This document shows positions 44,949-54,502 of a stretch of DNA of 64,000 nucleotides, piece after piece (the stretch's first letter is position 1; each line of letters begins with the position of its first letter). A model generated the notes under the pieces. That model did not search any database. It worked only from the letters and a program-made list of their open reading frames with translations, and was not told the origin of the DNA. Source of the stretch: Puniceicoccales bacterium Verruco_01 (lineage in GTDB: Bacteria; Verrucomicrobiota; Verrucomicrobiia; Opitutales; Oceanipulchritudinaceae). The translations under genes and the position numbers were made by a program. Where the stretch lies: contig LVBV01000017.1 in NCBI GenBank assembly GCA_001604565.1, forward strand, positions 44,797-108,796. Reading direction: 5' to 3'.

Positions 44949-45911
44949 CTACTTCGCCCCGAGGATCCAGCCGACCTGCGCGAGGTAGGCGTCCATGTAG
45001 CCCTGTGCGAAGAGCAGGTAAAGGAGCGCGCCGCCCGCGAGCGACGGGCCGAAGGGCACCGCGCCCTCGGGAACATCGTCCTGCGAATCGTCCGCGGGTT
45101 TCTTTTCCTCCGGTTTTGCGGCGGAGGGATCGTCCGGCAGTGCAGCGTGCGCGGGAATTTCGGTCTTCAGGCCCTTGCCGAGGATCAGGCGCGCGAGGCT
45201 CCATGAAAGGACCGCCACCGTCCCGAGGACCGCACCGCCGAAGAGCGCGAACACCGCGCCCTTCCAGCCGCAGAAGGCGCCGATCGCCCCCATGAGCTTC
45301 ACATCGCCCTCGCCCATCGCCGGGCGGCGCAGAACGATCTCCGCCAGCACCATGATCCAATAGACGAGCGCCGTGCCGACGAACGCACCAACGATGCCCT
45401 CCGCGAGCGACGAGAGGTTTGCGCTGGCAAAGAGGTGCGAGTGATGGAGCGAGGGGACAAAGAGAGAGAGGGCCAGGCCCAGCACCATTCCGCCGACGGA
45501 GAAGCGGTCCGGAATCGTGAAGGTGTCGAGGTCGATGAAGGTCGCCGCGACCAGGATGGCCGTGAAGGTCATCCAGCAAAAGGCCGCCGGAACCGTCGGG
45601 GCAATGAGCCAACAGGCGAGGAACAGCGCCCCCGTCAGCGTCTCCACCGCCGGGTAGCGGAAGGAAAAGGGCCGTCCGCAGCAGCGCGCCTTCCCCCGCA
45701 GGAGGAACCAGCTGACGATCGGGATGTTGTCATACCACGCAATCGGCGCGCCGCACGCGCAGTGGCTCCCGGGCCGCACGACGGATTTGCCCGCCGGGAT
45801 GCGGTAGATGCACACGTTGAGGAAGCTCCCGATGCACGCGCCGAAGATGAAGACGAGCGTCGGGAAATACCACGGAAGAGCAGAGGAAAGTTCGCGAAAG
45901 GCGTTCGTCAT
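44949..45911 (-). CDS. pilD: type IV prepilin peptidase / N-methyltransferase
   Basis: This inner-membrane aspartic protease cleaves and methylates type IV prepilins or type II secretion pseudopilins. The 320-residue protein has the N-terminal GACIGSFLNVCIYRIP, the cysteine-containing domain (HCACG, CCGRPFSFRYP) needed by the bifunctional form, the first catalytic aspartate region FIDLDTFTIPD and the second in GEGDVKLMG. An extra soluble loop of about 45 residues rich in Pro, Asp and Lys (about 235-280) precedes the last helix and is unusual. No pilin or secretion genes are adjacent. Confidence 0.93.
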   Translation of the reverse strand: MTNAFRELSSALPWYFPTLVFIFGACIGSFLNVCIYRIPAGKSVVRPGSHCACGAPIAWYDNIPIVSWFLLRGKARCCGRPFSFRYPAVETLTGALFLACWLIAPTVPAAFCWMTFTAILVAATFIDLDTFTIPDRFSVGGMVLGLALSLFVPSLHHSHLFASANLSSLAEGIVGAFVGTALVYWIMVLAEIVLRRPAMGEGDVKLMGAIGAFCGWKGAVFALFGGAVLGTVAVLSWSLARLILGKGLKTEIPAHAALPDDPSAAKPEEKKPADDSQDDVPEGAVPFGPSLAGGALLYLLFAQGYMDAYLAQVGWILGAK

Positions 45912-45929
45912 GGGGGGATGGAAAAAAGA

Positions 45930-46925
45930 TTATGCGCGTTTGCGCGGATCGGGAACGCCCGTCGCCTCATAAGCGGCGGCGAACATGGCGTCGAGAACGT
46001 CGTCTAGAAGGCTCTCCGGGAAATGGGTCCAGTAATGAAGCGCTCCGACGCCCTGATGGACGAGCATCGGTAGGCCGTTCGAGGCGGGAAAACCGAGTTC
46101 TTCGGCCTGCTTCACAAGCGCGCTCTTGTGCCTGCCGTAGGTCGTATCGAAAACGCGTGTCCCGGGACCGAAAATCGACAGGTCGATCGGTGAAGGATCG
46201 TCGGGCTTGAGGCCGAGGCTCGTGACATTTACGACAAGCGGGGCCTTGGGGAGATCACCGGGAGGATTCGCGAGGTCGAAACCGGTCGCCTCGCGCAGAC
46301 TGCGGCCCGCCGTCAGGAACATCATTAGGGTGTCGAGATGCGACTTGGTCCGGTTGCCGATCCAGAGGCGGCAGTTGAGAAGAAGCAGGGTTTCGGCCAC
46401 CGCCCGTGCCGCGCCGCCCGCGCCAAGAAGTACCACGTCGGCGGGCTCCGTTGCACAGGAAGTGAACTGAAAGAGAGTCATCACCGCTTCGTGAAAGCCG
46501 CTGCCATCGGTGTTTTCGCCCTCCCAGCCCGCGTTCGTGCGGAGCAGCGTGTTTGCCGCCCCAGCAGCCTCGACGCGGGAGCTCTTCTTTGCGAGAAAGT
46601 CGATCACCTCCACCTTGTGCGGAATGGTGAGGTTGAGGCCGACAAATCCCTTCTTCGCCAGCAGGTCCAGCGCCTCCTTGAGCCGTTCCGGCGGGACCTC
46701 GATCCGGTAATAGCGCCACGAGGCGAACTTCGGGTCGCTCTTCGCCAGCACAGCGAGGGCCGCGTTGTGCATCTGCGGGCTCACGCTGTGCCGGATCGGG
46801 AAGCCGAGGACGCCGAGCGGGGTCACACCGGAAAAGTCGGCCTTCGCTACGTCTTCCAGCGTCAACACCTCGCCGGGGCCGGGAATCGGGGGAGCCTTGT
46901 CGGCAAAATGGGAGGGTGCGGACAT
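45930..46925 (-). CDS. aroE: shikimate 5-dehydrogenase
   Basis: AroE reduces 3-dehydroshikimate with NADPH in aromatic amino-acid synthesis. The 331-residue protein has GFPIRHSVSPQMHNAA, NLTIPHK with the catalytic Lys, GAANTL, NTDGSGF, the nucleotide-binding GAGGAARAVAETL and VNVTSLGL. An N-terminal leader of about 35 residues before the core makes it longer than the usual 270-290. The start MSAPSHFADKAPPIPG at 46925 is the first plausible ATG; a later start cannot be excluded. It diverges from elbB. Confidence 0.93.
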   Translation of the reverse strand: MSAPSHFADKAPPIPGPGEVLTLEDVAKADFSGVTPLGVLGFPIRHSVSPQMHNAALAVLAKSDPKFASWRYYRIEVPPERLKEALDLLAKKGFVGLNLTIPHKVEVIDFLAKKSSRVEAAGAANTLLRTNAGWEGENTDGSGFHEAVMTLFQFTSCATEPADVVLLGAGGAARAVAETLLLLNCRLWIGNRTKSHLDTLMMFLTAGRSLREATGFDLANPPGDLPKAPLVVNVTSLGLKPDDPSPIDLSIFGPGTRVFDTTYGRHKSALVKQAEELGFPASNGLPMLVHQGVGALHYWTHFPESLLDDVLDAMFAAAYEATGVPDPRKRA

Positions 46926-47067
46926 TGCGGAAAGGGATCGTGGGGACCGGAAGGGAGTCCCACGCGAATAGAACACGCCGCAACGCGCCGGGCAAGGCGC
47001 TTCCTCTTGCAGTCCGCCACACTCGCCGTTACATATCATTCCAGTTTCAATTCCACCCCCGATAAAG

Positions 47068-47739
47068 ATGCCCAAAGTAGCGGTGATACTCTCCGGATGC
47101 GGCTCGCGCGACGGCGCCGAGGTTCAGGAATCCGTCCTGACGCTTCTGGAACTCGACAAGGCCGGAGCCGAGGTGCAGTGCTTCGCCCCCGACATCCAGC
47201 AGGAACACGTGGTGAGCCACTTGGACGGCAAGGTCTCCACCTACCGCGAGCGCAACGTGCTGGAGGAGGCCGCGCGCATCGCAAGGGGCGACATCGTGCC
47301 GCTGGCCGATGCCAAGGCGGCGGATTTCGACGCGGTGATCCTCCCCGGTGGGCAGGGCGTCATCAAGAATCTTTCCAACTTCGCCTACGAGGGCCCCAAC
47401 TGCGCCGTGGACGGCGAGGTGGAGCGCTTTATCCTCAGCATGCACAAGGCGGGCAAGCCCATCGGCGGCGCATGTCTGGCGGCGCTACTCGTCGCAAAGA
47501 TCCTCGGCGACGCCGGGGAGAAGGTGACCGTGACGATTGGCCGCGAAAAGGAGACCGCTCAATCGGTGCGCGAATGCGGCGCGGCCCATGCGGACTGCAA
47601 TCCCGACGCAATCGTCGTCGATGCCGCCAACAAGATCGTCACCACCCCCGCCTACATGTACGACGCCACGACGATCGCCCGCGTCGATGCCGGCATCGCC
47701 AAGATGGTCGCGGCGGTGCTCGCCATGACCCGGAAGTAA
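47068..47739 (+). CDS. elbB: isoprenoid biosynthesis glyoxalase ElbB
   Basis: ElbB is a DJ-1/PfpI-fold protein with glyoxalase-type activity and a proposed link to early isoprenoid synthesis. The 223-residue protein has VAVILSGCGSRDGAEVQESV, DAVILPGGQGVIKNLSNFA, and the nucleophile-elbow GGACLAALL with the expected cysteine, plus TPAYMYDATTIARVDAGI near the end. Length and motif order match the family. It starts the plus-strand run elbB, lptC-like, lptA, lptB, with 4 bases to the next gene. Confidence 0.93.
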   Translation: MPKVAVILSGCGSRDGAEVQESVLTLLELDKAGAEVQCFAPDIQQEHVVSHLDGKVSTYRERNVLEEAARIARGDIVPLADAKAADFDAVILPGGQGVIKNLSNFAYEGPNCAVDGEVERFILSMHKAGKPIGGACLAALLVAKILGDAGEKVTVTIGREKETAQSVRECGAAHADCNPDAIVVDAANKIVTTPAYMYDATTIARVDAGIAKMVAAVLAMTRK

Positions 47740-47743
47740 ACGC

Positions 47744-48223
47744 ATGGGCAAAAGCGGGGGACTTTTCGCGGGAATGGCCGGTGCGGTGAAGGCCGCGTCG
47801 CTGGCCTTCTGCATTCTCCTTCCCGCCTCCCTTTTCGCGCAAACGACGGACCTCGTGCCGGACTCCCCGGTGGACCACTTCCGCGTCTTCGGCTTCGACA
47901 AGACGACGGGCTGGCGCACATGGGAGCTGAACGGCGACAAGGCTGAATTCACCGGGACGGACACGGTGCGCGTCTCGGGCCTGAAGATCCGCCTCTTTCA
48001 AGCCGGGGCGGAGCAGAAGGTGAACCTTTTCATCGAAAGCCCGATCGCCCTGATGAGCCGTTCCCGCCAGACCGTGGAGGGGCCCGACACCATCGTCGTC
48101 ACCGCGCGCGGCCTGTACCTCTGCGGGCAGAACTGGAGCTGGTCCCCCGACAACCGGCGACTCCTCATCCGCGAAAGAACCCACGCCATCATCACCGGCG
48201 CCGTCGGCCCCATTCTCGAATGA
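47744..48223 (+). CDS. LptC-like LPS export protein
   Basis: This 159-residue protein has a signal or anchor segment (about residues 12-33) and a beta-jelly-roll-like body (DHFRVFGFDKTTGWRTWELNGDKAEF, LKIRLFQAG, IVVTARGLYLCG). That fits LptC, which hands lipopolysaccharide from LptBFG to LptA in the periplasm. Sequence similarity to LptC is weak by eye, and the identification rests largely on position: it overlaps lptA by 4 bases and lptB follows. Confidence 0.72.
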   Translation: MGKSGGLFAGMAGAVKAASLAFCILLPASLFAQTTDLVPDSPVDHFRVFGFDKTTGWRTWELNGDKAEFTGTDTVRVSGLKIRLFQAGAEQKVNLFIESPIALMSRSRQTVEGPDTIVVTARGLYLCGQNWSWSPDNRRLLIRERTHAIITGAVGPILE

Positions 48224-48855
48224 AAATCCGCAAATACCTTTTGCCCGTCCTCTGCATCCTGCCGCTGCTGTTGGCCTCACAGAATCCGTCCGCCCCTGCG
48301 GAGGAGACCGTCATCGACAGCGACTCGCTGGAAATGACGGCCCTCGACGATGTGAACAACTTCCGCTTCGCCGGGAACGTCCGCGCCGTCGGCAAGGGCA
48401 TGGTCCTCACCTGCGACCATCTGGACGTTATCGCGCGGCGTCAGGCCGGGAGCAAGGGCACCATTGGCCGGATGAACTCCGTGCAGAGCATCGTCGCGAA
48501 GGGCAACGTCCGCATGGAGCAGGCGGGCCGCGTGGCCACCGCGGGCCGCGCCGAGGTGACGCCGGACGAGGGCCTCGTGATCCTTTCCGATAACCCGAAA
48601 ATCGTGGACAGCAAGGCCACGGTGGAGGGATGGAAGATCGTTTACAACAGCCGCGACAAGACCGCGCAGGTGCTGCCGACTCCGGAGGACCAGCTCCTGC
48701 CCGGCCAAAAGAAGGCGCGCAGCCGCGTGACCCTTTCCGAAAACGCGATCCCCAAGCTCGACTACGAGCAGGTTCTGGGTGCGGAAAAGCCGGAGGAGGG
48801 CGCAACGCCCGCCCCCGCAACTCCCGCCGCGACAACCCCCTCCGCCGCAAAATGA
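48220..48855 (+). CDS. lptA: LPS transport periplasmic protein LptA
   Basis: LptA forms the periplasmic beta-jelly-roll bridge carrying lipopolysaccharide to the outer membrane. The 211-residue protein has a signal peptide (about 1-20), the OstA-type repeats (VIDSDSLEMTALDDVNNFRFAGNV, KGNVRMEQAGRVATAGRAEV, DNPKIVDSKATVEGWKIVYN) and a Pro/Ala-rich tail. Both ends overlap neighbours as ATGA, marking a tight lpt operon. Confidence 0.9.
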   Translation: MKIRKYLLPVLCILPLLLASQNPSAPAEETVIDSDSLEMTALDDVNNFRFAGNVRAVGKGMVLTCDHLDVIARRQAGSKGTIGRMNSVQSIVAKGNVRMEQAGRVATAGRAEVTPDEGLVILSDNPKIVDSKATVEGWKIVYNSRDKTAQVLPTPEDQLLPGQKKARSRVTLSENAIPKLDYEQVLGAEKPEEGATPAPATPAATTPSAAK

Positions 48856-49589
48856 GTGTGGACGAAACAGTGTATGTGGCCACGCGCGGCCTCGTGAAGG
48901 AATACGGCAAGCGCGCCGTGGTGAACGAGGTGGACATGGACCTGCGCGCGGGCGAGATCGTGGGGCTTCTGGGCCCCAACGGCGCGGGCAAGACCACGAG
49001 CTTCTACATGATCGTGGGCCTCATCCGCGCGACGAAGGGCCGCGTGTACCTTTCCGGGAAGGACGTGACGCATGTGCCGATGTACCTGCGCGCGCGCATG
49101 GGTGTCGGCTACCTGCCGCAGGAGCCGAGTGTCTTCCGCACCTTGACCGTGGAGGAGAATTTGATGGCCGTGGCCGAGACGCTGAAGGCGGACAAGGCCG
49201 AGCGCCGCGCGATCGTCGAACACGGTCTGGAGGAGCTGGGCCTGACCAAACTCGCCCGGCAGAAGGCCTATACTCTTTCCGGCGGCGAGAGGCGGCGCCT
49301 GGAAATTGCCCGCGCCCTAGTCACGCGCCCGCGGTTCCTGCTCATGGATGAGCCCTTCTCGGGCGTGGACCCAATCAGTGTTCAGGACGTGCAAACCATC
49401 GTCCGTCAGCTCAAGGACAAGGGCATCGGCGTCCTCATCACCGACCACAACGTCCGCGAGACCCTCTCCATCGTGGACAGGGCCTACCTGATGTACAACG
49501 GGCGCGTCCTCTGTCACGGGACGAGCGACAAGCTCGTGAACGATCCCGAGAGCCGCAAGCTGTACTTAGGCGAATCCTTCAAGATGTAA
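48852..49589 (+). CDS. lptB: LPS export ABC transporter ATPase LptB
   Basis: LptB powers lipopolysaccharide extraction with LptF and LptG. The 245-residue ATPase has Walker A GPNGAGKTTSFYM, the Q-loop YLPQEPSVF, signature LSGGERRRLEIARAL, Walker B FLLMDEPFSGVDP and the H-loop ITDHNVRETL, in the LptB pattern. The start at 48852 overlaps the lptA stop by 4 bases. lptF and lptG are not in this window. Confidence 0.97.
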   Translation: MSVDETVYVATRGLVKEYGKRAVVNEVDMDLRAGEIVGLLGPNGAGKTTSFYMIVGLIRATKGRVYLSGKDVTHVPMYLRARMGVGYLPQEPSVFRTLTVEENLMAVAETLKADKAERRAIVEHGLEELGLTKLARQKAYTLSGGERRRLEIARALVTRPRFLLMDEPFSGVDPISVQDVQTIVRQLKDKGIGVLITDHNVRETLSIVDRAYLMYNGRVLCHGTSDKLVNDPESRKLYLGESFKM

Positions 49590-49650
49590 GTCTGCCACCC
49601 GCCTTTCTTTGTGCGTGCCTTGGATGCGGACTCTCCTCTAGGATGCCGCG

Positions 49651-50517
49651 ATGCCGGAATTTTTGCCAGAAAGCTGGTCGGACCCGGGGTTCCTCCCGGC
49701 GGTGTATTCGCTTTGCCTCGCGGCGGCGGGAATGGTGGCGCTGGCAATCCTCCTCTACCGGCGGCACCGTTACAGCGGTTACAAATGGCCGGGCGTGGAG
49801 GGCTGGAACATCGACTGGCTGGAGGCCTCCGGTTTCTTCCTCCTCTTTTTCTCATGGTCTCTCCTCGCGGGAACGGTTTCTCGCAAGGTGCTCGTCCTGC
49901 CGGAAAATCCCTCGGACAACCTCCTCGCCTGGCAGGCGGTGACGGACGGAGCGATCCTGCAGGGCGGAATGCTGCTTCTCTTCTTTCTCTTCACGCTGTC
50001 TCTTCCCTTCCTGCGCAGGCCGCCCCTCAGTCGCGAAAAGCTCGGCTGGAAGAGTGCGCTCGGCACGGGTTTTCTCTACTTTCTCGCCTTCATCCCGGTG
50101 CGTTTTGCCGTGGAAATCGCGTGGACGGCCTTCCTCGGGCAGCTCTCGCGGATGGGCGTTTCCCTCCCCATGCAGGAGCAGGACATCGCGGGGAACTTCG
50201 CCTCGGCGGGGCCGCTTGCCTTCACGGCGCTCCTCGTCCTAGCGGTGTGCGTCGCCCCGGTGGTGGAGGAACTGGTCTTCCGCGCGGGTCTCTACCGTTT
50301 CTTCAAGAGCCGGATGGCGGGACGGACGGCGATTGTTCTGGCCTCCGCGCTCTTCGGGCTCGCGCACCTGAACGTTCTGGTCTTCCCCACGCTTTTTCTC
50401 TTCGGCATGGCCCTCTGCCTCGCCTACGAGGCGACGGGGAGCCTGCGCGTGCCAATCGCGCTGCACGCCCTGTTCAACCTGAATTCCATCGTCCTCATCG
50501 CCCTGAGCCACACCTAG
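49651..50517 (+). CDS. CPBP family intramembrane metalloprotease
   Basis: The 288-residue protein has about 7-8 hydrophobic helices and the CPBP (ABI/Rce1-like) motifs EELVFRAGLYRFF (EExxxR), FGLAHLNVLVFP and HALFNLNSIVL. These provide the Glu and His residues of the intramembrane active site. The family includes proteases that cleave prenylated or membrane substrates; the partner here is unknown. It sits between the lpt genes and thiL on the same strand. Confidence 0.88.
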   Translation: MPEFLPESWSDPGFLPAVYSLCLAAAGMVALAILLYRRHRYSGYKWPGVEGWNIDWLEASGFFLLFFSWSLLAGTVSRKVLVLPENPSDNLLAWQAVTDGAILQGGMLLLFFLFTLSLPFLRRPPLSREKLGWKSALGTGFLYFLAFIPVRFAVEIAWTAFLGQLSRMGVSLPMQEQDIAGNFASAGPLAFTALLVLAVCVAPVVEELVFRAGLYRFFKSRMAGRTAIVLASALFGLAHLNVLVFPTLFLFGMALCLAYEATGSLRVPIALHALFNLNSIVLIALSHT

Positions 50518-50527
50518 GTCCTTTTCC

Positions 50528-51478
50528 ATGAATCCCATTCTGACAGATCGCAAAGGCTCCGTCTCCGAGATCGGCGAGAGCGCCCTCATCGCCCGCATCA
50601 AGGCAGCCCTCGGCGAGGCGACGCCCCCCACCCCGCGCGGCATGGGCGACGACTGCGCCGTCGTTGAGCCGCGCGCGAACCTCATCACGTGCGACAGCGT
50701 GGTGCACATGAAGCACTTTGACGACGAGGCCGATCCGGAACTTGTCGGCGCCAAGCTCCTCAAGCGCAACCTGAGCGACATCGCGGCGATGGGAGGAGTG
50801 CCCTGCGACGCGGTGGTGGCGCTCTTCGCCCCGCCGCTCCTCTCCGCTGAATGGGTGGAGCGCTTTGCGAAGGGCCTGGCCAAGTGCGCCCTCGACTATT
50901 CGGTGGCCATCGTCGGAGGCGACGTGGCGGAGTGCCCCACCCTTGCCGCAAGCCTCACCCTGACGGGCCGCGCGCGCCGTCCCCTGACGCGCGGGACGGC
51001 AAATGCGGGCGACATCCTCTGCGTGACCGGCCCCCTCGGTGGATCGATACGGGGCCATCACCTGACCTTCACCCCGCGCCTCGAACAGGGACTCTTCCTT
51101 TCCATGAACGGCGCGATCACGGCGTGTATGGACCTTTCGGACGGTTTGGCCAAGGACGCGCCGGCCCTTGCGGGAGAGTCCCTCGCGGCGGTGCTGGATA
51201 TTGCCGACATCCCGCCCTCGCAGGAAGCCCTCGAACTGACGGAGGGCGATCCCGAAAAACTCGCTCAAAGCGTCCTTTGCGACGGCGAGGACTACGAACT
51301 TCTCTTTGCCGTCAGGGCGGAGGGGATCGACGCATTCGAAGACGACTGGATCGCCCGCTTCGGCGCGCCGTTCTTCCGCATCGGGCGCCTCGCGGCGCGC
51401 GGGGACGGCCCCGGCCTCATCGACTCGGCAACCGGAAAGGCTCCGGCAAACGCGCATGGCTACGAGCACCTGCGATAA
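50528..51478 (+). CDS. thiL: thiamine-monophosphate kinase
   Basis: ThiL phosphorylates thiamine monophosphate to the active cofactor TPP. The 316-residue AIR-synthase-fold protein has [45 protein letters not shown], and [15 protein letters not shown], the metal- and nucleotide-binding segments. It completes, with thiD, two of the thiamine pathway steps visible here. Its end overlaps the tsaE start by 23 bases. Confidence 0.92.
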   Translation: MNPILTDRKGSVSEIGESALIARIKAALGEATPPTPRGMGDDCAVVEPRANLITCDSVVHMKHFDDEADPELVGAKLLKRNLSDIAAMGGVPCDAVVALFAPPLLSAEWVERFAKGLAKCALDYSVAIVGGDVAECPTLAASLTLTGRARRPLTRGTANAGDILCVTGPLGGSIRGHHLTFTPRLEQGLFLSMNGAITACMDLSDGLAKDAPALAGESLAAVLDIADIPPSQEALELTEGDPEKLAQSVLCDGEDYELLFAVRAEGIDAFEDDWIARFGAPFFRIGRLAARGDGPGLIDSATGKAPANAHGYEHLR

Positions 51479-51914
51479 GCTCCGCAAAGGAGTGGTGACA
51501 ACAAGCGCCGCGAGAACCCGGGCGCTCGCGAAGACGCTGGCCGTGGAGCTGCCGCCGGACTGCGTTCTGGCGCTGCACGGCGACCTTGGCAGCGGCAAGA
51601 CGACCTTTGTCTCGGGCCTTGCGGAGGGCTGGGGAATTCCCGGCCCGGTCACGAGCCCCACCTTCAACCTCCTTGTGATCCACAGGGGGGCGCGGATGCT
51701 CGCGCATCTGGACGCCTATCGCCTGAAAAGCGCGGAGGACATGGAGGCCCTGATGCTGGAGGAATTCCTCAAAAGCCCGTGGTGCCTCGCTGTCGAATGG
51801 CCGGAAAACGTCGGGGAGTGGCTCCCCGCGGACGCCCTGCACCTGTTCCTAGCCGACCTCGGGGGCGGACGGCGCTCCCTCCGGCTCGCCACGGGCGGGC
51901 CGAACGAGGCCTGA
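51456..51914 (+). CDS. tsaE: tRNA threonylcarbamoyladenosine biosynthesis ATPase TsaE
   Basis: TsaE is the small ATPase required with TsaB and TsaD for t6A37 modification of tRNA. The 152-residue protein has Walker [35 protein letters not shown] and the C-terminal [13 protein letters not shown], all typical. The ATG at 51456 lies inside the thiL 3' end; a GTG about 36 bases later is an alternative. It ends convergently 13 bases from rsfS. Confidence 0.93.
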   Translation: MATSTCDKLRKGVVTTSAARTRALAKTLAVELPPDCVLALHGDLGSGKTTFVSGLAEGWGIPGPVTSPTFNLLVIHRGARMLAHLDAYRLKSAEDMEALMLEEFLKSPWCLAVEWPENVGEWLPADALHLFLADLGGGRRSLRLATGGPNEA

Positions 51915-51927
51915 GCCTCTGCGAAGG

Positions 51928-52311
51928 TTACCCGGCCTTCTCCATCCCGACCAGATCCGCGTCTTTCCAGAGCTTTTCCAGCGCGTACTTTTCGCGCATC
52001 GGCTTGGTGAAGAGGTGGAAGAGGATGTTGTCCGCATCGACCACCACCCAGCCGCTGTCGCTGGTCATATCCATTCCGAGGATGGGCGCGCCTTGGGAAT
52101 CGAGTTCCTTTTCAAGGGCCACGCGCAACGCCCGCAGGTGCGGCGAGGAGGTTCCCGTGGCGATCACAAAGTAATCGGCCACGGAGGATTTGGAGCCCAG
52201 ATGGAGGATGGTGATCTCCTCCGCCTTCTTGTCGTCCAGGGCCCGGCAACAGGTCTGGACGAGCTTTTCCGTATCAACGACTGTCTCTCTTGCGTTTGCG
52301 ATTTCGATCAT
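51928..52311 (-). CDS. rsfS: ribosomal silencing factor RsfS
   Basis: RsfS binds ribosomal protein uL14 and blocks subunit joining in starvation. The 127-residue protein has KKAEEITILHLGSKSSVADYFVIATG and a conserved SGWVVVDADNILFHLFTKPMREKYALEKLW, the family signature. It follows nadD by 16 bases on the same strand, a frequent bacterial pairing. Confidence 0.95.
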   Translation of the reverse strand: MIEIANARETVVDTEKLVQTCCRALDDKKAEEITILHLGSKSSVADYFVIATGTSSPHLRALRVALEKELDSQGAPILGMDMTSDSGWVVVDADNILFHLFTKPMREKYALEKLWKDADLVGMEKAG

Positions 52312-52327
52312 GCTTGTAAGGCGACAT

Positions 52328-52924
52328 CTAGTGATGACCGTAAAGGCGGCGTCTGTCGATGTATTCCGCGATCTCGCGCGGGACGAGGTGCTCCACGCTC
52401 CGCCCCGCGGCCAGTTTTTCGCGGATCTCGGTGGAGGAAATATCCACCTCGCGGGCCTTGAGGACGGTGAACTCCGGCCTCGGGCGCGGGAGCTTTGCCA
52501 CCTTGTGCCCTGGACGGGCCGCCACGGCGAAGGAAACGAGGGTGGCGAGGATCTCCCAGTCCTTCCACTTGGGCAATTTTTCCCACTGGTCCGCGCCGAC
52601 GAGCCACACGAGTTTCCTCCCCGGGAAGGCCTCCGCAAGACGGCGGACGGTGTTCACGGTGTAGCTCGGCGAGGGAAGCGCGCCCTCAATGTCCAGAACC
52701 TCCAGCCAGTCTCGGCCCTGCGCGAGGAGGCGGCACATCGCAAGGCGCTCCTCGAAGGCCATCGCGTGCGAACCGCTCCGCAGGGGGCTTTGCCGTGCGG
52801 GGACAAGGAAGATCTTCTCAAGGAGAAGCTCGTCGAAGGCGTCGCGCGCGAGGATCAGGTGCCCCAGGTGCGGGGGATCGAAACTGCCGCCGAAAAATCC
52901 CAATGCCTTCTCTTCGTCGCCCAT
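52328..52924 (-). CDS. nadD: nicotinate-nucleotide adenylyltransferase
   Basis: NadD makes nicotinate adenine dinucleotide from NaMN and ATP. The 198-residue protein has the nucleotidyltransferase HxGH-type motif GGSFDPPHLGHLILA, PSYTVNTVRRL, WLVGADQWEKLPKW and the C-terminal ISSTEIREKLAAGRSVEHLVP. It is immediately upstream of rsfS. Confidence 0.95.
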   Translation of the reverse strand: MGDEEKALGFFGGSFDPPHLGHLILARDAFDELLLEKIFLVPARQSPLRSGSHAMAFEERLAMCRLLAQGRDWLEVLDIEGALPSPSYTVNTVRRLAEAFPGRKLVWLVGADQWEKLPKWKDWEILATLVSFAVAARPGHKVAKLPRPRPEFTVLKAREVDISSTEIREKLAAGRSVEHLVPREIAEYIDRRRLYGHH

Positions 52925-52978
52925 TCTTCCCTCATGCTGGCGGGGATTGCCCGGGCGGTCAACAGGAAGAGGCCGGAC

Positions 52979-53845
52979 TCAGGCCGACCAGCGCCCGTAG
53001 AGGGAGAGCGGCAGCTTCTTGGGGCTCTTGGCGTGGGCAAGAGCCAGTTCGCCGACGCTCAGGCTGCCTCCCTGCGGGGCGAGGACCTCCCCCATGAGGT
53101 TGGCGATCATGAGGGACGAGGCCTCCAGATTGTACAGGGTGACGATCATGAGAAGTGCGTCGTCCGAGAGCAGTTTGCGGCACTCGGAAAGCAGCTCCAC
53201 GAGCTTTTCCTCCACCTTCCACACCTCGCCGCGCGGCCCGCGCCCGAAGGAGGGCGGGTCCATGAGGATGCCCTCGTAGCGGCTACCCCGGCGGATCTCG
53301 CGGCCCACGTACTTGAGGGCGTCCTCCAGCACCCAGCGGACGGGTGCCTCTTCCATGCCGGAAAGCGCCTGATTGGACCTTCCCCACGCGATCGAGGGCT
53401 TCGAGGCGTCCACGTGCGTCACGCTCGCCCCGGCCCGCGCGGCGGCCAGGCTCGCCATGCCGGTGTAGCCAAAAAGGTTCAAAACCCTCGCCTTCGGACG
53501 CTTCGCAAGGCGCTCCATCATCCAGCTCCAGTGCGGCTCCTGCTCCGGGAAGACGCCCAGGTGCTTCGAGCCGTCCGTGAGGCGCGCCTCGGCCTTCACG
53601 CCCCTGAACGTCATCGTCCAGCTCCGCGGAGTGCGTCCTTTGAGACGCCAGTGGCCGTCCTCCTGCAGCACCGCGTCCGCCTTCTCCCACGCGGAGGGGT
53701 CGTCCGGCTTCCACCACGCCTTGGGCTCGTCCCGCACGATCGTGACGGGGCCGAAGCGCTCGAATTTGCGCCCGAGGCCGGAGTCGAGAAGCTCGTACTC
53801 GCCCCACGCTGCGGAAAGGATTTGTGGCTCGCCGGCGACTAGCAT
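52979..53845 (-). CDS. RlmI/RlmK-like SAM-dependent RNA methyltransferase
   Basis: The 288-residue protein has the class I methyltransferase motifs VLNLFGYTGMASLAAARAGA (motif I), VTHVDASKPSIAWGRSNQAL, WVLEDALKYV and the catalytic-type ILMDPPSFGRGP, as in 23S rRNA cytosine-5 methyltransferases and their relatives. It lacks the N-terminal PUA domain of E. coli RlmI. The target is likely rRNA but not proved by sequence. It is on the same strand as nadD and rsfS, 54 bases upstream. Confidence 0.85.
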   Translation of the reverse strand: MLVAGEPQILSAAWGEYELLDSGLGRKFERFGPVTIVRDEPKAWWKPDDPSAWEKADAVLQEDGHWRLKGRTPRSWTMTFRGVKAEARLTDGSKHLGVFPEQEPHWSWMMERLAKRPKARVLNLFGYTGMASLAAARAGASVTHVDASKPSIAWGRSNQALSGMEEAPVRWVLEDALKYVGREIRRGSRYEGILMDPPSFGRGPRGEVWKVEEKLVELLSECRKLLSDDALLMIVTLYNLEASSLMIANLMGEVLAPQGGSLSVGELALAHAKSPKKLPLSLYGRWSA

Positions 53846-53854
53846 CGTGACCTT

Positions 53855-54400
53855 CTAGTAGAAGAGTGCCGGGACAAGGCAGAGCCACAGGCCGTACACC
53901 GCGAGGGCACCGCCCGTCGCAGCGGAAATGCGGGGGTGCCGGGTGAAGAATTCCATCACGTCGCGCGCCCGGTACGGCGCCGCGCCGAGGTAAAGGCTGC
54001 CGACAAGGCCCGCATAGATGCCCGAAACCATCCAGAGCCGCGCGGGGACCTCGTAATGACCGAAGGCCGCGCCGAGGAAGTACCACGCGCTAAGCATGAA
54101 GAGAACCGCCGCCGCGCGGACGCCCAAAAAGTCCTTCACGAAGAACCACGCGCCGACCGCGATGGCGAGGAACACGACAAAGAGCACGTTCTTGTAGTCG
54201 CCGAAGTCCGCCTGCCCGAGGTTCGCCACGATCCAGAGAAACCACGCCGAGGCGAGAAAGAGAAGGACACCGTCGAGCACCCGGCAGCGCAGGACCTTCA
54301 GGTAGCGCTCCCGCGCCTTCTCCCCGCGCATCGTCACGATGCAGGCGCCGAGCGCGGCAAAAATCACTCCGGAGAGAATGCTGGCAAGCGTCATGGTCAT
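53855..54400 (-). CDS. multi-span membrane protein of unknown function
   Basis: The 181-residue protein has about five hydrophobic segments (residues 5-22, 40-60, 68-85, 92-112, 120-138, 155-175) joined by short charged loops. I do not recognise a family. The start MTMTLASILSG at 54400 precedes the first helix, with an ATG two codons later as alternative; neither has a Shine-Dalgarno sequence. It sits 9 bases upstream of the RlmI-like gene on the same strand and may share its transcript. Confidence 0.65.
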   Translation of the reverse strand: MTMTLASILSGVIFAALGACIVTMRGEKARERYLKVLRCRVLDGVLLFLASAWFLWIVANLGQADFGDYKNVLFVVFLAIAVGAWFFVKDFLGVRAAAVLFMLSAWYFLGAAFGHYEVPARLWMVSGIYAGLVGSLYLGAAPYRARDVMEFFTRHPRISAATGGALAVYGLWLCLVPALFY

Positions 54401-54502
54401 CGAGCGCAAGGAAAAGCCAAAACAGGCCCCATTGAAAGCGCAAAACTCCGCCGCGGGCCCGACCGGACGCGTCGCACAACCATTTCTCGGACCCCGCAAG
54501 GC